Shown piece by piece: positions 1 through 7,852 of a stretch of DNA of 30,431 nucleotides. Below the pieces are notes generated by a model. The model had not been told where the DNA came from, made no database searches, and saw nothing but the letters and a program-made list of their open reading frames with translations. The DNA lies in the NCBI GenBank assembly GCA_964594905.1, contig CAZQOI010000032.1, forward strand, positions 1-30,431, in the 5' to 3' direction. The DNA is from Granulosicoccus sp964594905 (GTDB lineage Bacteria > Pseudomonadota > Gammaproteobacteria > Granulosicoccales > Granulosicoccaceae). A program made the position numbers and the translations under genes. The first letter of the stretch is position 1. Each line of letters opens with the position of its first letter.

Positions 1-1
1 A

Positions 2-184
2 TCAGAGAATCCAAACGTACCAACCAACGCACTTGATGTGGATTTTCGCAACTTGCCTAATATCAATGGTCAGCGAGCAAACTTGATTGAGCAATTTCTT
101 GATGCCCTGAATGATGATCAATTTGATCGAACGCGACCTGCAAGCGTACCTAGTGGACAGCCAGTCGGCGGCGCAATTCAATAG
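2..184 (+). CDS. C-terminal fragment of an unidentified protein (5' end outside window)
   Basis: An open frame enters from the left edge and ends at TAG 182-184, giving the last 60 residues of a protein. The visible part contains NALDVDFRNLP, then a short helix-like stretch (LIEQFLDALND) and a low-complexity, Pro/Gly-rich end (PSGQPVGGAIQ). A leucine-rich 'FLDAL' helix followed by a loose polar tail resembles the C-terminus of di-heme cytochrome c peroxidase/MauG-type proteins, but no haem-binding CXXCH is in the visible part, so this is only a guess. About 295 bases of non-coding sequence separate it from glgP, so it is probably not part of the glycogen operon. Confidence 0.5.
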   Translation, partial: SENPNVPTNALDVDFRNLPNINGQRANLIEQFLDALNDDQFDRTRPASVPSGQPVGGAIQ

Positions 185-326
185 TAAATCTTAACCCCCT
201 CAGTACGTGTCTGAATATGAGTGAGGGTAGTTTGAAATCTGATCCATTGAACTCAGGCGCTGGCACTGAATTCTGAGCTTAGGCAGTGCCTATCGGGTAT
301 CGCGATATTTGCTTGAATGGCGGGAA

Positions 327-358
327 TATCAGCTGACACTGAGAGGTGTTAGCTGATA
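327..358. promoter_or_regulatory. 13-bp inverted repeat (hairpin) upstream of glgP
   Basis: TATCAGCTGACAC (327-339) pairs with GTGTTAGCTGATA (346-358): 13 pairs including one G-T wobble, around a 6-base loop. No T-tract follows, so it is not a textbook intrinsic terminator. It may be an operator or an mRNA leader structure of the glg operon, or a factor-assisted terminator for the gene ending at 184. The rest of 185-479 shows no gene and no promoter I would call with confidence. The glgP start at 480 also lacks a clear Shine-Dalgarno sequence. Confidence 0.5.
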
Positions 359-479
359 GGCGTTACGGTGGGCTAGGGGATAAGTGTTAACGAATTTGGC
401 TGTCAATCTGCATAGGTTCTGCTGGTACCTTGTCTACACTAAACCTTTCGCCACAGATCCAGGCTAGTCAGTCAAAAAT

Positions 480-2858
480 ATGGTTTCCGATACAGGCTCA
501 ATCGAGTTTTCAATACTCCAGCACCTTCAAAAAACACTAGGCAAAACTCCGTCCGAGGCCACTGCCTACGATTGGCGAATGTCCCTGTCCCTGTATTTGC
601 GCGACCAGGTGGTAGAACCGTGGCTTGAAAGTAACCGTCTCACCTACGAGAGAAAAGGCAAGCGGGTTTACTACCTGTCCATGGAGTTTTTGATTGGCCG
701 CTTGATTGAGGATGTCGCCGTCAATCTAAGCATGGAAGATCAGGTCAGGCAGGCGATGGAAAACCTCGGGCAAGACTACAAATCAATCGTCTCTGATGAG
801 CCTGATGCGGCACTGGGTAATGGTGGCCTTGGTCGATTGGCAGCTTGCTTTATGGACAGCATGGCAACGCTTGGTATTCCCGCCTATGGTTATGGAATTC
901 GCTATGAGCATGGTCTGTTCGAGCAACACTTTGAAGATGGAATGCAAGTTGAAGCGGCGGAGACCTGGCTGGCACAGAGAAATGCCTGGGAGTTTGAACG
1001 CCCAGAGGTTGCCTACCCAATCGGGTTTGGTGGCGAACTTACCGTAACTGACAACCGAACCAAGTGGCAACCCGCCGAAATCGTCAATGCGGCTGCTTAC
1101 GATACACCTGTGTTGGGATGGCAAAAAGTTTGGGCAAATACGTTAAGACTATGGGCAGCCAAGCCAACCGTTATATTTGATTTAAATCGGTTTAATGAAG
1201 GTGACTACGCAGCGGCTAACGCCCCTGAATCGGTTGCAAGAACACTTTCCCGCGTGTTGTATCCCGACGATACAACTCATGAAGGTAAGATTTTACGATT
1301 AAAGCAGGAATACTTTTTTACAGCTGCATCGCTTCAAGACATCATCAGACGTTTTCTATCCGAAGGGCATAAGTTGGATAACTTGTCTGATCATATCGCC
1401 ATTCAACTCAATGATACCCATCCAGCCATTGCAGGTCCTGAATTGGTGCGTTTGCTTGTTGATGAACATGAAATGCCAGTTAAACAAGCGATAAAGGTGA
1501 GTAAGGCTTGTTTGAACTACACCAATCACACATTGCTACCAGAAGCCTTGGAGCGTTGGCCCGAGCATTTATTTGCAAGTGTTCTGCCTCGTCACTTTGA
1601 ACTGATTAAGCTCATCGAATCAGACAGTCAGGCTGCGAATAACCATTCCGTCAATGTCATTGAGCACCACAGTGTGAAAATGGGGGAGCTGGCATTTTTG
1701 ATGGCGAACAAAGTCAATGGCGTGTCAGCCCTGCACACAGAATTGCAAAAGGAAACAGTATTTTCAGAATTACACAACATATTCCCAGAGCAAATCGTTA
1801 ATCGCACCAATGGGATTACCCCAAGACGCTGGCTGTATTCATGTAACCCAGGATTAAGAAACTTAATCAACCAATTAATCGGTGATAAGTGGCCAGCTGA
1901 ATTAGAACAACTGAGTCAGCTTGAGAAGCACATAGAAGATAACAGTTCGGTGGAAGCGTTTGCTTCTGTGAAAATGGCAAACAAAGTAAGACTCGCAAGC
2001 TGGTTAACTAAAAATCACGATATCACCGTTAACCCAGACGCCATGTTTGACATTCAGATCAAACGCATGCACGAATACAAGCGTCAGTTGCTCAATATAC
2101 TAGAGGCTATAGCCTTGTGGAATGCGATCAAGATGAATCCCAATGGTAACTGGGTGCCGCGTGTAAAAGTATTTGGTGGTAAAGCAGCGCCGGGATACCA
2201 AATGGCTAAGTCAATCATCCGCTTGATCAATGATGTAGCTAATACAATAAATAATGATCGTCACACCAAAGAATATTTACAAATTGTTTTCCCAGAAAAC
2301 TACAACGTATCGATGGCAGAGATGCTGATACCAGCAGCTGATTTGTCTGAACAAATATCTACGGCTGGAATGGAGGCCTCGGGCACTGGCAATATGAAAT
2401 TGTCGCTAAATGGAGCACTGACGATTGGTACTCTGGATGGCGCGAATGTCGAAATAAGAGAATTCGTAGGGGAAGAGAATTTCTTCTTGTTCGGAATGGA
2501 CACTGCTGAAGTAAGCGCTCAACGCTCCGTGCAGGGCCATGCAATATACGCGATAGAAGCTTGCCCACAGCTAAAGCAGGTTTTGCAGCAAATAGGCTCA
2601 GGTGTATTCTCGGGTGGTGATACCGATCGATACACAGGACTACTATCCAATATACACGATCATGACTACTTTTTAGTAGCCAGTGATTTCGCAGATTACT
2701 ACTGCGAACAAAGAAAAGTTGACAAAGTGTTTTCAGATAAACGACAGTGGTCATCAAAGGCAATGTTGAATACAGCGAGGATGGGCTGGTTTTCGTCAGA
2801 CCGCACGATCCAAGGGTATGCCGATGAGATATGGAGAACAAAGTCACTAATAAATTGA
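480..2858 (+). CDS. glgP: Glycogen/maltodextrin phosphorylase
   Basis: This enzyme releases glucose-1-phosphate from the non-reducing ends of glycogen by phosphorolysis, with pyridoxal phosphate as cofactor, in the cytoplasm. The 792-residue product is slightly shorter than E. coli GlgP (815). Family signatures are clear: YYLSMEFLIGR near residue 62, NGGLGRLAACF near 113, NDTHPAIAGPEL near 312, and the PLP-binding segment GTGNMKLSLNGA with the cofactor lysine at about residue 640. It is the first gene of a five-gene glg operon and overlaps glgB by 28 bases. The start is the first ATG that fits the family N-terminus (the DWRMSLSLYLRD region follows); no strong ribosome-binding site is visible. 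Whether it prefers glycogen or maltodextrin cannot be read from sequence, but the operon points to glycogen. Confidence 0.95.
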   Translation: MVSDTGSIEFSILQHLQKTLGKTPSEATAYDWRMSLSLYLRDQVVEPWLESNRLTYERKGKRVYYLSMEFLIGRLIEDVAVNLSMEDQVRQAMENLGQDYKSIVSDEPDAALGNGGLGRLAACFMDSMATLGIPAYGYGIRYEHGLFEQHFEDGMQVEAAETWLAQRNAWEFERPEVAYPIGFGGELTVTDNRTKWQPAEIVNAAAYDTPVLGWQKVWANTLRLWAAKPTVIFDLNRFNEGDYAAANAPESVARTLSRVLYPDDTTHEGKILRLKQEYFFTAASLQDIIRRFLSEGHKLDNLSDHIAIQLNDTHPAIAGPELVRLLVDEHEMPVKQAIKVSKACLNYTNHTLLPEALERWPEHLFASVLPRHFELIKLIESDSQAANNHSVNVIEHHSVKMGELAFLMANKVNGVSALHTELQKETVFSELHNIFPEQIVNRTNGITPRRWLYSCNPGLRNLINQLIGDKWPAELEQLSQLEKHIEDNSSVEAFASVKMANKVRLASWLTKNHDITVNPDAMFDIQIKRMHEYKRQLLNILEAIALWNAIKMNPNGNWVPRVKVFGGKAAPGYQMAKSIIRLINDVANTINNDRHTKEYLQIVFPENYNVSMAEMLIPAADLSEQISTAGMEASGTGNMKLSLNGALTIGTLDGANVEIREFVGEENFFLFGMDTAEVSAQRSVQGHAIYAIEACPQLKQVLQQIGSGVFSGGDTDRYTGLLSNIHDHDYFLVASDFADYYCEQRKVDKVFSDKRQWSSKAMLNTARMGWFSSDRTIQGYADEIWRTKSLIN

Positions 2859-5107
2859 CAGCTGACACTGCGACTATGATGTCCGGTGATGATGTGCATC
2901 GACTTATCTCTGGAAGCCATCAAAATCCTTTTTCGATTCTAGGCCCTCACCTCTCTGGTGAAACACAGATTGTTAGAGCTTTTAATCCTGACGTCCAGAT
3001 AATTGAAATTGTCGAGCGTGGAAGCGGCGACCTGGTTTGTACTATGACCCCGGTTGCAGATGGAAATGGATTGTTCGAAGCCGAGCTTAGTGCCAAGCAG
3101 TCGGCTACGTTCCAAAAAGATCAATATCTCCTGCGGTACACCAAAAAAGATAACAATGGTACTCATTCAGATACCCATACTTGGATAGCTGAGGACCCTT
3201 ATCGATTTTCGCCGGTATTGGGGGAAATCGATGAACACTTGATTAGTGAAGGTTCGCATTTAAAACTTTGGGAAACCTTAGGTTCCCATATCATCAAACA
3301 TGAAAATGTAGATGGGGTTCATTTCGCTTGTTGGGCACCGAATGCGACGCGAGTATCCGTGGTAGGCGACTTTAATCAGTGGGATGGTCGATGTCATTGC
3401 ATGCGCCTACGCGGTAATACGGGGGTATGGGAGATATTCATACCTGGTCTTGTTGCTGGAGAGGCCTATAAATACGAATTACTTGATGCGCAAGAACAGC
3501 TTCTCCCCGCCAAGGCAGACCCCTACAGTTTTCAATCTGAGCATCCTCCGAAAACAGCCTCGGTAATTTGCTCATTGGAGGGGTTTGAATGGACGGATCA
3601 ATCCTGGATGGAGAAACGCGAATCGTTTCAGTTTGTTGATAAACCCATAAGCATCTATGAGCTACATACCGGTTCCTGGAGGCAGGTGGCAGAAGATGAT
3701 AATCGTCCTTTGTCATATTATGAGTTATCGCAACAACTAATACCGTATGTAAAGGAATTAGGCTTTACTCACATCGAGCTGATGCCGGTTTCAGAATATC
3801 CCTTTGGCGGATCCTGGGGTTACCAGCCTGTTGGGCTCTTCGCTCCGACAATTCGCCATGGTTCACTGAATGAATTTCGCGCTTTTATCAATGCCTGTCA
3901 CGAAGCAGAGCTAGGTGTAATACTGGATTGGGTGCCGGGACACTTCCCTGAGGATGAACATGGTCTAGCGCGTTTTGACGGTACCGCTTTGTATGAGCAT
4001 GCTGATAAGCGAGAAGGGTTTCATCCTGATTGGAACACCCTTGTTTTTAACTATGGCCGAAGAGAGGTTTCCAACTATTTACTCGCGAACGCGTTGTATT
4101 GGTATGAGGAACATCACATTGATGGTCTTCGTGTCGACGCCGTGGCGTCCATGTTGTACAAGGATTATTCACGTAAAGAAGGAGAGTGGATTCCTAATGA
4201 GCAAGGTGGACGAGAAAACCTAGAGGCAATCAAGTTTCTCCAAAGGGTAAACGAAGTGTGCTACTCACGCTTCCCTGGAACGATGACCATAGCTGAAGAG
4301 TCTACTGCTTTTCCAGGCGTAACAGGCATGACAGATCATGGCGGTTTGGGTTTTGGTTACAAATGGAATATGGGTTGGATGAACGATACCCTTAGCTATG
4401 TTTCTAATGATCCTATCTATCGTAAGTATGATCATTCGAAAATGAGTTTTGGCTTGCACTATGCGTTTTCCGAGAACTATATCCTGCCATTAAGTCATGA
4501 TGAGGTTGTACATGGTAAAGGCTCACTCCTCGGTAAGATGCCAGGTAGTCGAGAGCAGCAGTTTGCCAACTTGCGGGCCTACCTTGGATTTATGTGGGCA
4601 CACCCTGGAAAGAAACTGATCTTTATGGGTGGAGAATTTGCTCAGCAGGATGAATGGAACCACGAACAAAGTCTGGACTGGCATCTTCTCGATAACTCGA
4701 TGCATCATGGTATGCAGCAACTCATCAAGGATGTGAACAAGCTACTTTGCTCCACTCCTTCGTTGTATCAGCGGGACAACGCGCCTAATGGTTTTGAATG
4801 GGTGGAAGAATTCGCTGGGGATGAATCTCTGTTTGCGTGGTTACGCCACGGTGATTCAGATGCTCAGCCGGTCTTGGTGGTAAGTAACTTTACACCTGTG
4901 GAACGAAGCGCACGTCGTATTGGTGTGCCTGAGCATGGTCGTTGGGTCGAGAAACTGAATACCGATGCAACTCATTACGGCGGCAGTGGGCAAGGTAATT
5001 TGGGCCAGGTTCAAAGCGATCCAATAGCGATTGCTGGAAAACCATACTCGGTGTCGCTGACAGTGCCTCCGCTTTCTACACTTATTTTTGAATTTGATAA
5101 AAATTGA
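2831..5107 (+). CDS. glgB: 1,4-alpha-glucan branching enzyme
   Basis: It introduces alpha-1,6 branches into glycogen by cutting and transferring alpha-1,4 chains (GH13 family). The 758 residues follow the usual order: an N-terminal carbohydrate-binding/early-set region (VHFACWAPNATRVSVVGDFNQWDG), the catalytic barrel, and a C-terminal beta domain. The nucleophile is Asp436 in GLRVDAVAS and the acid/base is Glu489 in TIAEES, with the same 53-residue spacing as E. coli Asp405/Glu458; the third acidic residue lies in LPLSHDEVVHG. The ATG at 2831 overlaps the end of glgP by 28 bases, suggesting translational coupling. An in-frame ATG at 2876 (followed by MSGDDVHRLISG) fits the start of the E. coli protein equally well and would remove the overlap. 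Confidence 0.95.
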   Translation: MENKVTNKLTADTATMMSGDDVHRLISGSHQNPFSILGPHLSGETQIVRAFNPDVQIIEIVERGSGDLVCTMTPVADGNGLFEAELSAKQSATFQKDQYLLRYTKKDNNGTHSDTHTWIAEDPYRFSPVLGEIDEHLISEGSHLKLWETLGSHIIKHENVDGVHFACWAPNATRVSVVGDFNQWDGRCHCMRLRGNTGVWEIFIPGLVAGEAYKYELLDAQEQLLPAKADPYSFQSEHPPKTASVICSLEGFEWTDQSWMEKRESFQFVDKPISIYELHTGSWRQVAEDDNRPLSYYELSQQLIPYVKELGFTHIELMPVSEYPFGGSWGYQPVGLFAPTIRHGSLNEFRAFINACHEAELGVILDWVPGHFPEDEHGLARFDGTALYEHADKREGFHPDWNTLVFNYGRREVSNYLLANALYWYEEHHIDGLRVDAVASMLYKDYSRKEGEWIPNEQGGRENLEAIKFLQRVNEVCYSRFPGTMTIAEESTAFPGVTGMTDHGGLGFGYKWNMGWMNDTLSYVSNDPIYRKYDHSKMSFGLHYAFSENYILPLSHDEVVHGKGSLLGKMPGSREQQFANLRAYLGFMWAHPGKKLIFMGGEFAQQDEWNHEQSLDWHLLDNSMHHGMQQLIKDVNKLLCSTPSLYQRDNAPNGFEWVEEFAGDESLFAWLRHGDSDAQPVLVVSNFTPVERSARRIGVPEHGRWVEKLNTDATHYGGSGQGNLGQVQSDPIAIAGKPYSVSLTVPPLSTLIFEFDKN

Positions 5108-5147
5108 TTTATAAAAAATTAAAAATAGTATTTGGAGGAGTTAACCG
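5108..5147 (+). promoter_or_regulatory. AT-rich spacer with strong ribosome-binding site for glgC
   Basis: The only sizeable spacer inside the glg operon. It holds about 23 almost pure A/T bases (5108-5130), then GGAGGAG at 5134-5140, seven bases before the glgC ATG. This is the best Shine-Dalgarno in the operon, so the rate-controlling enzyme may be translated at a higher level. The A/T run could also carry an internal promoter or an RNA processing site; that is inference. Confidence 0.6.
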
Positions 5148-6404
5148 ATGCAAAGTGATTCAGGGCGATTAACACAGCAGACAATGGCGTTTGTTTTGGC
5201 AGGTGGAAGAGGTAGCCGGTTACATGAGTTAACTGACATACGCGCTAAGCCAGCTTTATATTTTGGAGGCAAAAGCCGAATAATCGATTTTCCTTTATCC
5301 AATGCGGTCAACTCGGGAATAAGGCGTATTGGTGTTGCAACACAATATAAAGCGCATAGCTTAATCAGGCATTTACAACGTGGTTGGAGTTTCTTTCGTG
5401 AAGAGCGTAATGAGTCACTGGATATACTTCCGGCTTCTCAGCAACTCGATGCAGAGAACTGGTACAAGGGTACCGCTGACGCTGTTACACAAAACATACA
5501 AGTCATCAGGGGTTACAACCCGAAATACATATTGATACTCGCTGGCGATCACATATACAAACAAGACTACTCGCTGATGATCGAGGAGCACGTTAGCAGT
5601 GGTGCTGATGTCACCGTGGGATGTATAGAAGTCCCACTTGCTGATGCAAAAGGATTTGGTGTCATGCAAGTTGACGAATCAGATCTGATTCAGGAATTCA
5701 TGGAAAAGCCAAGCAATCCACCCTGCAGGCCTGGCAAACCTGATGTCGCTCTAGCGAGTATGGGGATCTATGTGTTCGAGGCTGAGTATCTTTATAAAAT
5801 TCTGGAAGAAGATGCAGCCAATCCTGATTCCACGAACGATTTTGGGCACGACATTATTCCAAAAATTGTGAAGCATGGAAAAGCGATGGCGCATCCTTTC
5901 GAGCGCTCCTGCGTACAAACGGGTATCGAGACAACAAAATACTGGCGTGACGTCGGTACGATCGATTCATTTTGGCAAGCGAATATTGATTTAACTGAAT
6001 TTACGCCTGAAATGGATATCTACAGCAACATCTGGCCAATATGGACTCACTCCGAGCTGACACCACCAGCAAAATTTATTCATGATGATCATGAGCGTCG
6101 TGGACAGGCTATTTCATCACTTATTGCCGGTGGATGTATTATTTCTGGCTCAACCTTAAGACGTTGTCTTTTGCATACGGGTGTTCGCACACATTCCTAC
6201 GCAAAACTCGATGGAGTAGTAGCCATGCCATATGTGAGAGTTAAGCGACACGCCTATATCCGAAACGCCATCATTGATCGGGCAGTTGTTATTCCTGAAG
6301 ACCTTCAAGTTGGTTTTGATGCAGAACTTGACGCCAAACGTTTCCGGCGAACTGAACAGGGTATTTGCCTGATCACTCAGCCCATGATCGATAAGCTAAC
6401 CTAA
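5148..6404 (+). CDS. glgC: Glucose-1-phosphate adenylyltransferase (ADP-glucose pyrophosphorylase)
   Basis: It makes ADP-glucose from ATP and glucose-1-phosphate, the first committed step of bacterial glycogen synthesis and usually the allosterically controlled one. The 418 residues show the nucleotidyltransferase signature LAGGRGSRL (17-25), AKPA (33-36), WYKGTADAVTQN near 104, LAGDHIYKQDY near 127, EKPSNPP near 184, and a C-terminal left-handed beta-helix (SLIAGGCIISGS onward). Start chosen by GGAGGAG seven bases upstream. At the position of E. coli Lys39 (fructose-1,6-bisphosphate activator site, in LTNKRAKPA) this protein has Ile31 (LTDIRAKPA), so its activator response may differ. The gene sits between glgB and glgA; two bases separate its stop from the glgA start. 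Confidence 0.95.
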   Translation: MQSDSGRLTQQTMAFVLAGGRGSRLHELTDIRAKPALYFGGKSRIIDFPLSNAVNSGIRRIGVATQYKAHSLIRHLQRGWSFFREERNESLDILPASQQLDAENWYKGTADAVTQNIQVIRGYNPKYILILAGDHIYKQDYSLMIEEHVSSGADVTVGCIEVPLADAKGFGVMQVDESDLIQEFMEKPSNPPCRPGKPDVALASMGIYVFEAEYLYKILEEDAANPDSTNDFGHDIIPKIVKHGKAMAHPFERSCVQTGIETTKYWRDVGTIDSFWQANIDLTEFTPEMDIYSNIWPIWTHSELTPPAKFIHDDHERRGQAISSLIAGGCIISGSTLRRCLLHTGVRTHSYAKLDGVVAMPYVRVKRHAYIRNAIIDRAVVIPEDLQVGFDAELDAKRFRRTEQGICLITQPMIDKLT

Positions 6405-6406
6405 AA

Positions 6407-7846
6407 ATGAATTTGTTATTCGTCGCATCCGAGTGTGCGCCTCTAATAAAAACTGGAGGCCTTGCTGATGTTATAGGTGCAGTGCCCAAATCACTGCGTC
6501 CACTGGGTGCGTCTGTCAAAGTATTACTGCCCTGTTATGCCTCACTTAAACAACTGTGTGAATCCGGAACGGTAGTAGAGCAGTTTGATGATTTCTTTCA
6601 AGGATCTGCTCGAGTGGTTGCTGTTGAAACTGAAGGGCTTGATTTGTTACTGCTGGACGCACCTCATTTATTTGATCGACCTGGCAACCCCTATGTCACC
6701 GAGCAAAATCGTGATTGGAAGGATAACCATTTGCGCTTTGCCGCCCTTTCATGGGTCGGTGCACATATCGGACTTCATGGTTTAGACAGCTGGCAGCCTG
6801 ATGTCATTCATGCGCACGACTGGCAAGCGGGACTTGTATCTGCTTATCTAGAGCAGGAACCAGGTAAAACGCCACCTGTCGTTTTTACGATTCACAATAT
6901 AGCTTTTCAGGGATTGTTTTCAAAAAGCACTTTGACGCAATTAAAGTTGAAGCCCGAGCTCTTTACGCCGGAGGGTGTGGAGTATTACGATCAAGTTGGA
7001 TTTCTTAAAGCCGGGGTCAAACTTGCGGATCATGTGACTACAGTTAGCCCTACTTACGCACGTGAATTATTGACGGAAGAGTTTGGTATGGGTTTCGAAG
7101 GATTACTTCAATCTAGAGAAAAAGAATTCACCGGTATCCTTAATGGCATTGATATGGACGCCTGGAATCCTGAAACTGACACCCTGATTGAAAAATGCTA
7201 TTCGTCCTCATCGTTGGAGGATAAATTGGTTAACCATTCTGCTGTTCGTAAACGATTCGGATTATCTGATACAGCCACGGGGCCACTTTTCTGCGTCGTC
7301 AGCCGTTTAACGCACCAAAAAGGTTTGGACCTGTTGTTGGATAGCCTGCCAACCTTGATCGAATGTCAGGGGCAGCTGGCTTTATTAGGTGCGGGCGAAC
7401 CGTCTTTGGAGCGGGAGTTCATTCAAGCAGCGCAAAAATATCGCGGATCTGTCGGTGTCATTATTGGTTACGATGAACCGCTCGCGCATCTCGTTCAAGC
7501 TGGTAGTGATGCGATTTTAATCCCGTCCAGGTTTGAGCCTTGTGGTCTGACGCAGCTCTATGGTTTGCGCTACGGCACACTGCCGATTGTGGCTCGTACT
7601 GGCGGGTTGGCCGATACAGTAATCGATGCAAACGATGCCGCGATAATCAACTCTTGTGCAACCGGGATTCAATTTACACCGGGTACAGTAGCCTCACTCG
7701 AACAAGCAATCAGACGTACAAGTCAGCTTTTTGGTGATACCACCACATGGCAAAAAATTGTAAGCCATGCCATGCAACAGAACGTTGGCTGGGATAGTTC
7801 TGCCCGATCGTATCTGAACCTGTACCAATCTTTAATAGATCGCTAA
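6407..7846 (+). CDS. glgA: Glycogen synthase (ADP-glucose-dependent)
   Basis: It extends alpha-1,4-glucan chains using ADP-glucose (GT5 family, GT-B fold). The 479-residue length matches the bacterial family. Diagnostic features are KTGGLADV at residues 15-22 (sugar-nucleotide binding), HAHDWQAGL near 135, TIHNIAFQG near 160, SRLTHQKGLDLL near 300, and the C-terminal PSRFEPCGLTQLYGLRYG followed by TGGLADT. It begins two bases after the glgC stop and ends six bases before glgX, so it is certainly co-transcribed. It consumes the GlgC product and supplies linear chains to GlgB. Confidence 0.96.
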   Translation: MNLLFVASECAPLIKTGGLADVIGAVPKSLRPLGASVKVLLPCYASLKQLCESGTVVEQFDDFFQGSARVVAVETEGLDLLLLDAPHLFDRPGNPYVTEQNRDWKDNHLRFAALSWVGAHIGLHGLDSWQPDVIHAHDWQAGLVSAYLEQEPGKTPPVVFTIHNIAFQGLFSKSTLTQLKLKPELFTPEGVEYYDQVGFLKAGVKLADHVTTVSPTYARELLTEEFGMGFEGLLQSREKEFTGILNGIDMDAWNPETDTLIEKCYSSSSLEDKLVNHSAVRKRFGLSDTATGPLFCVVSRLTHQKGLDLLLDSLPTLIECQGQLALLGAGEPSLEREFIQAAQKYRGSVGVIIGYDEPLAHLVQAGSDAILIPSRFEPCGLTQLYGLRYGTLPIVARTGGLADTVIDANDAAIINSCATGIQFTPGTVASLEQAIRRTSQLFGDTTTWQKIVSHAMQQNVGWDSSARSYLNLYQSLIDR

Positions 7847-7852
7847 TACTTC

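Noticed and set aside
2359..2868. A 169-residue open frame on the minus strand opposite the end of glgP
   Set aside because: It is antisense to the PLP-binding region of GlgP and has no ribosome-binding site or family resemblance.
5108..5130. A/T-rich run before glgC as a definite internal promoter
   Set aside because: No -35/-10 pair with good spacing could be pointed to; kept only as a possibility in the spacer entry.
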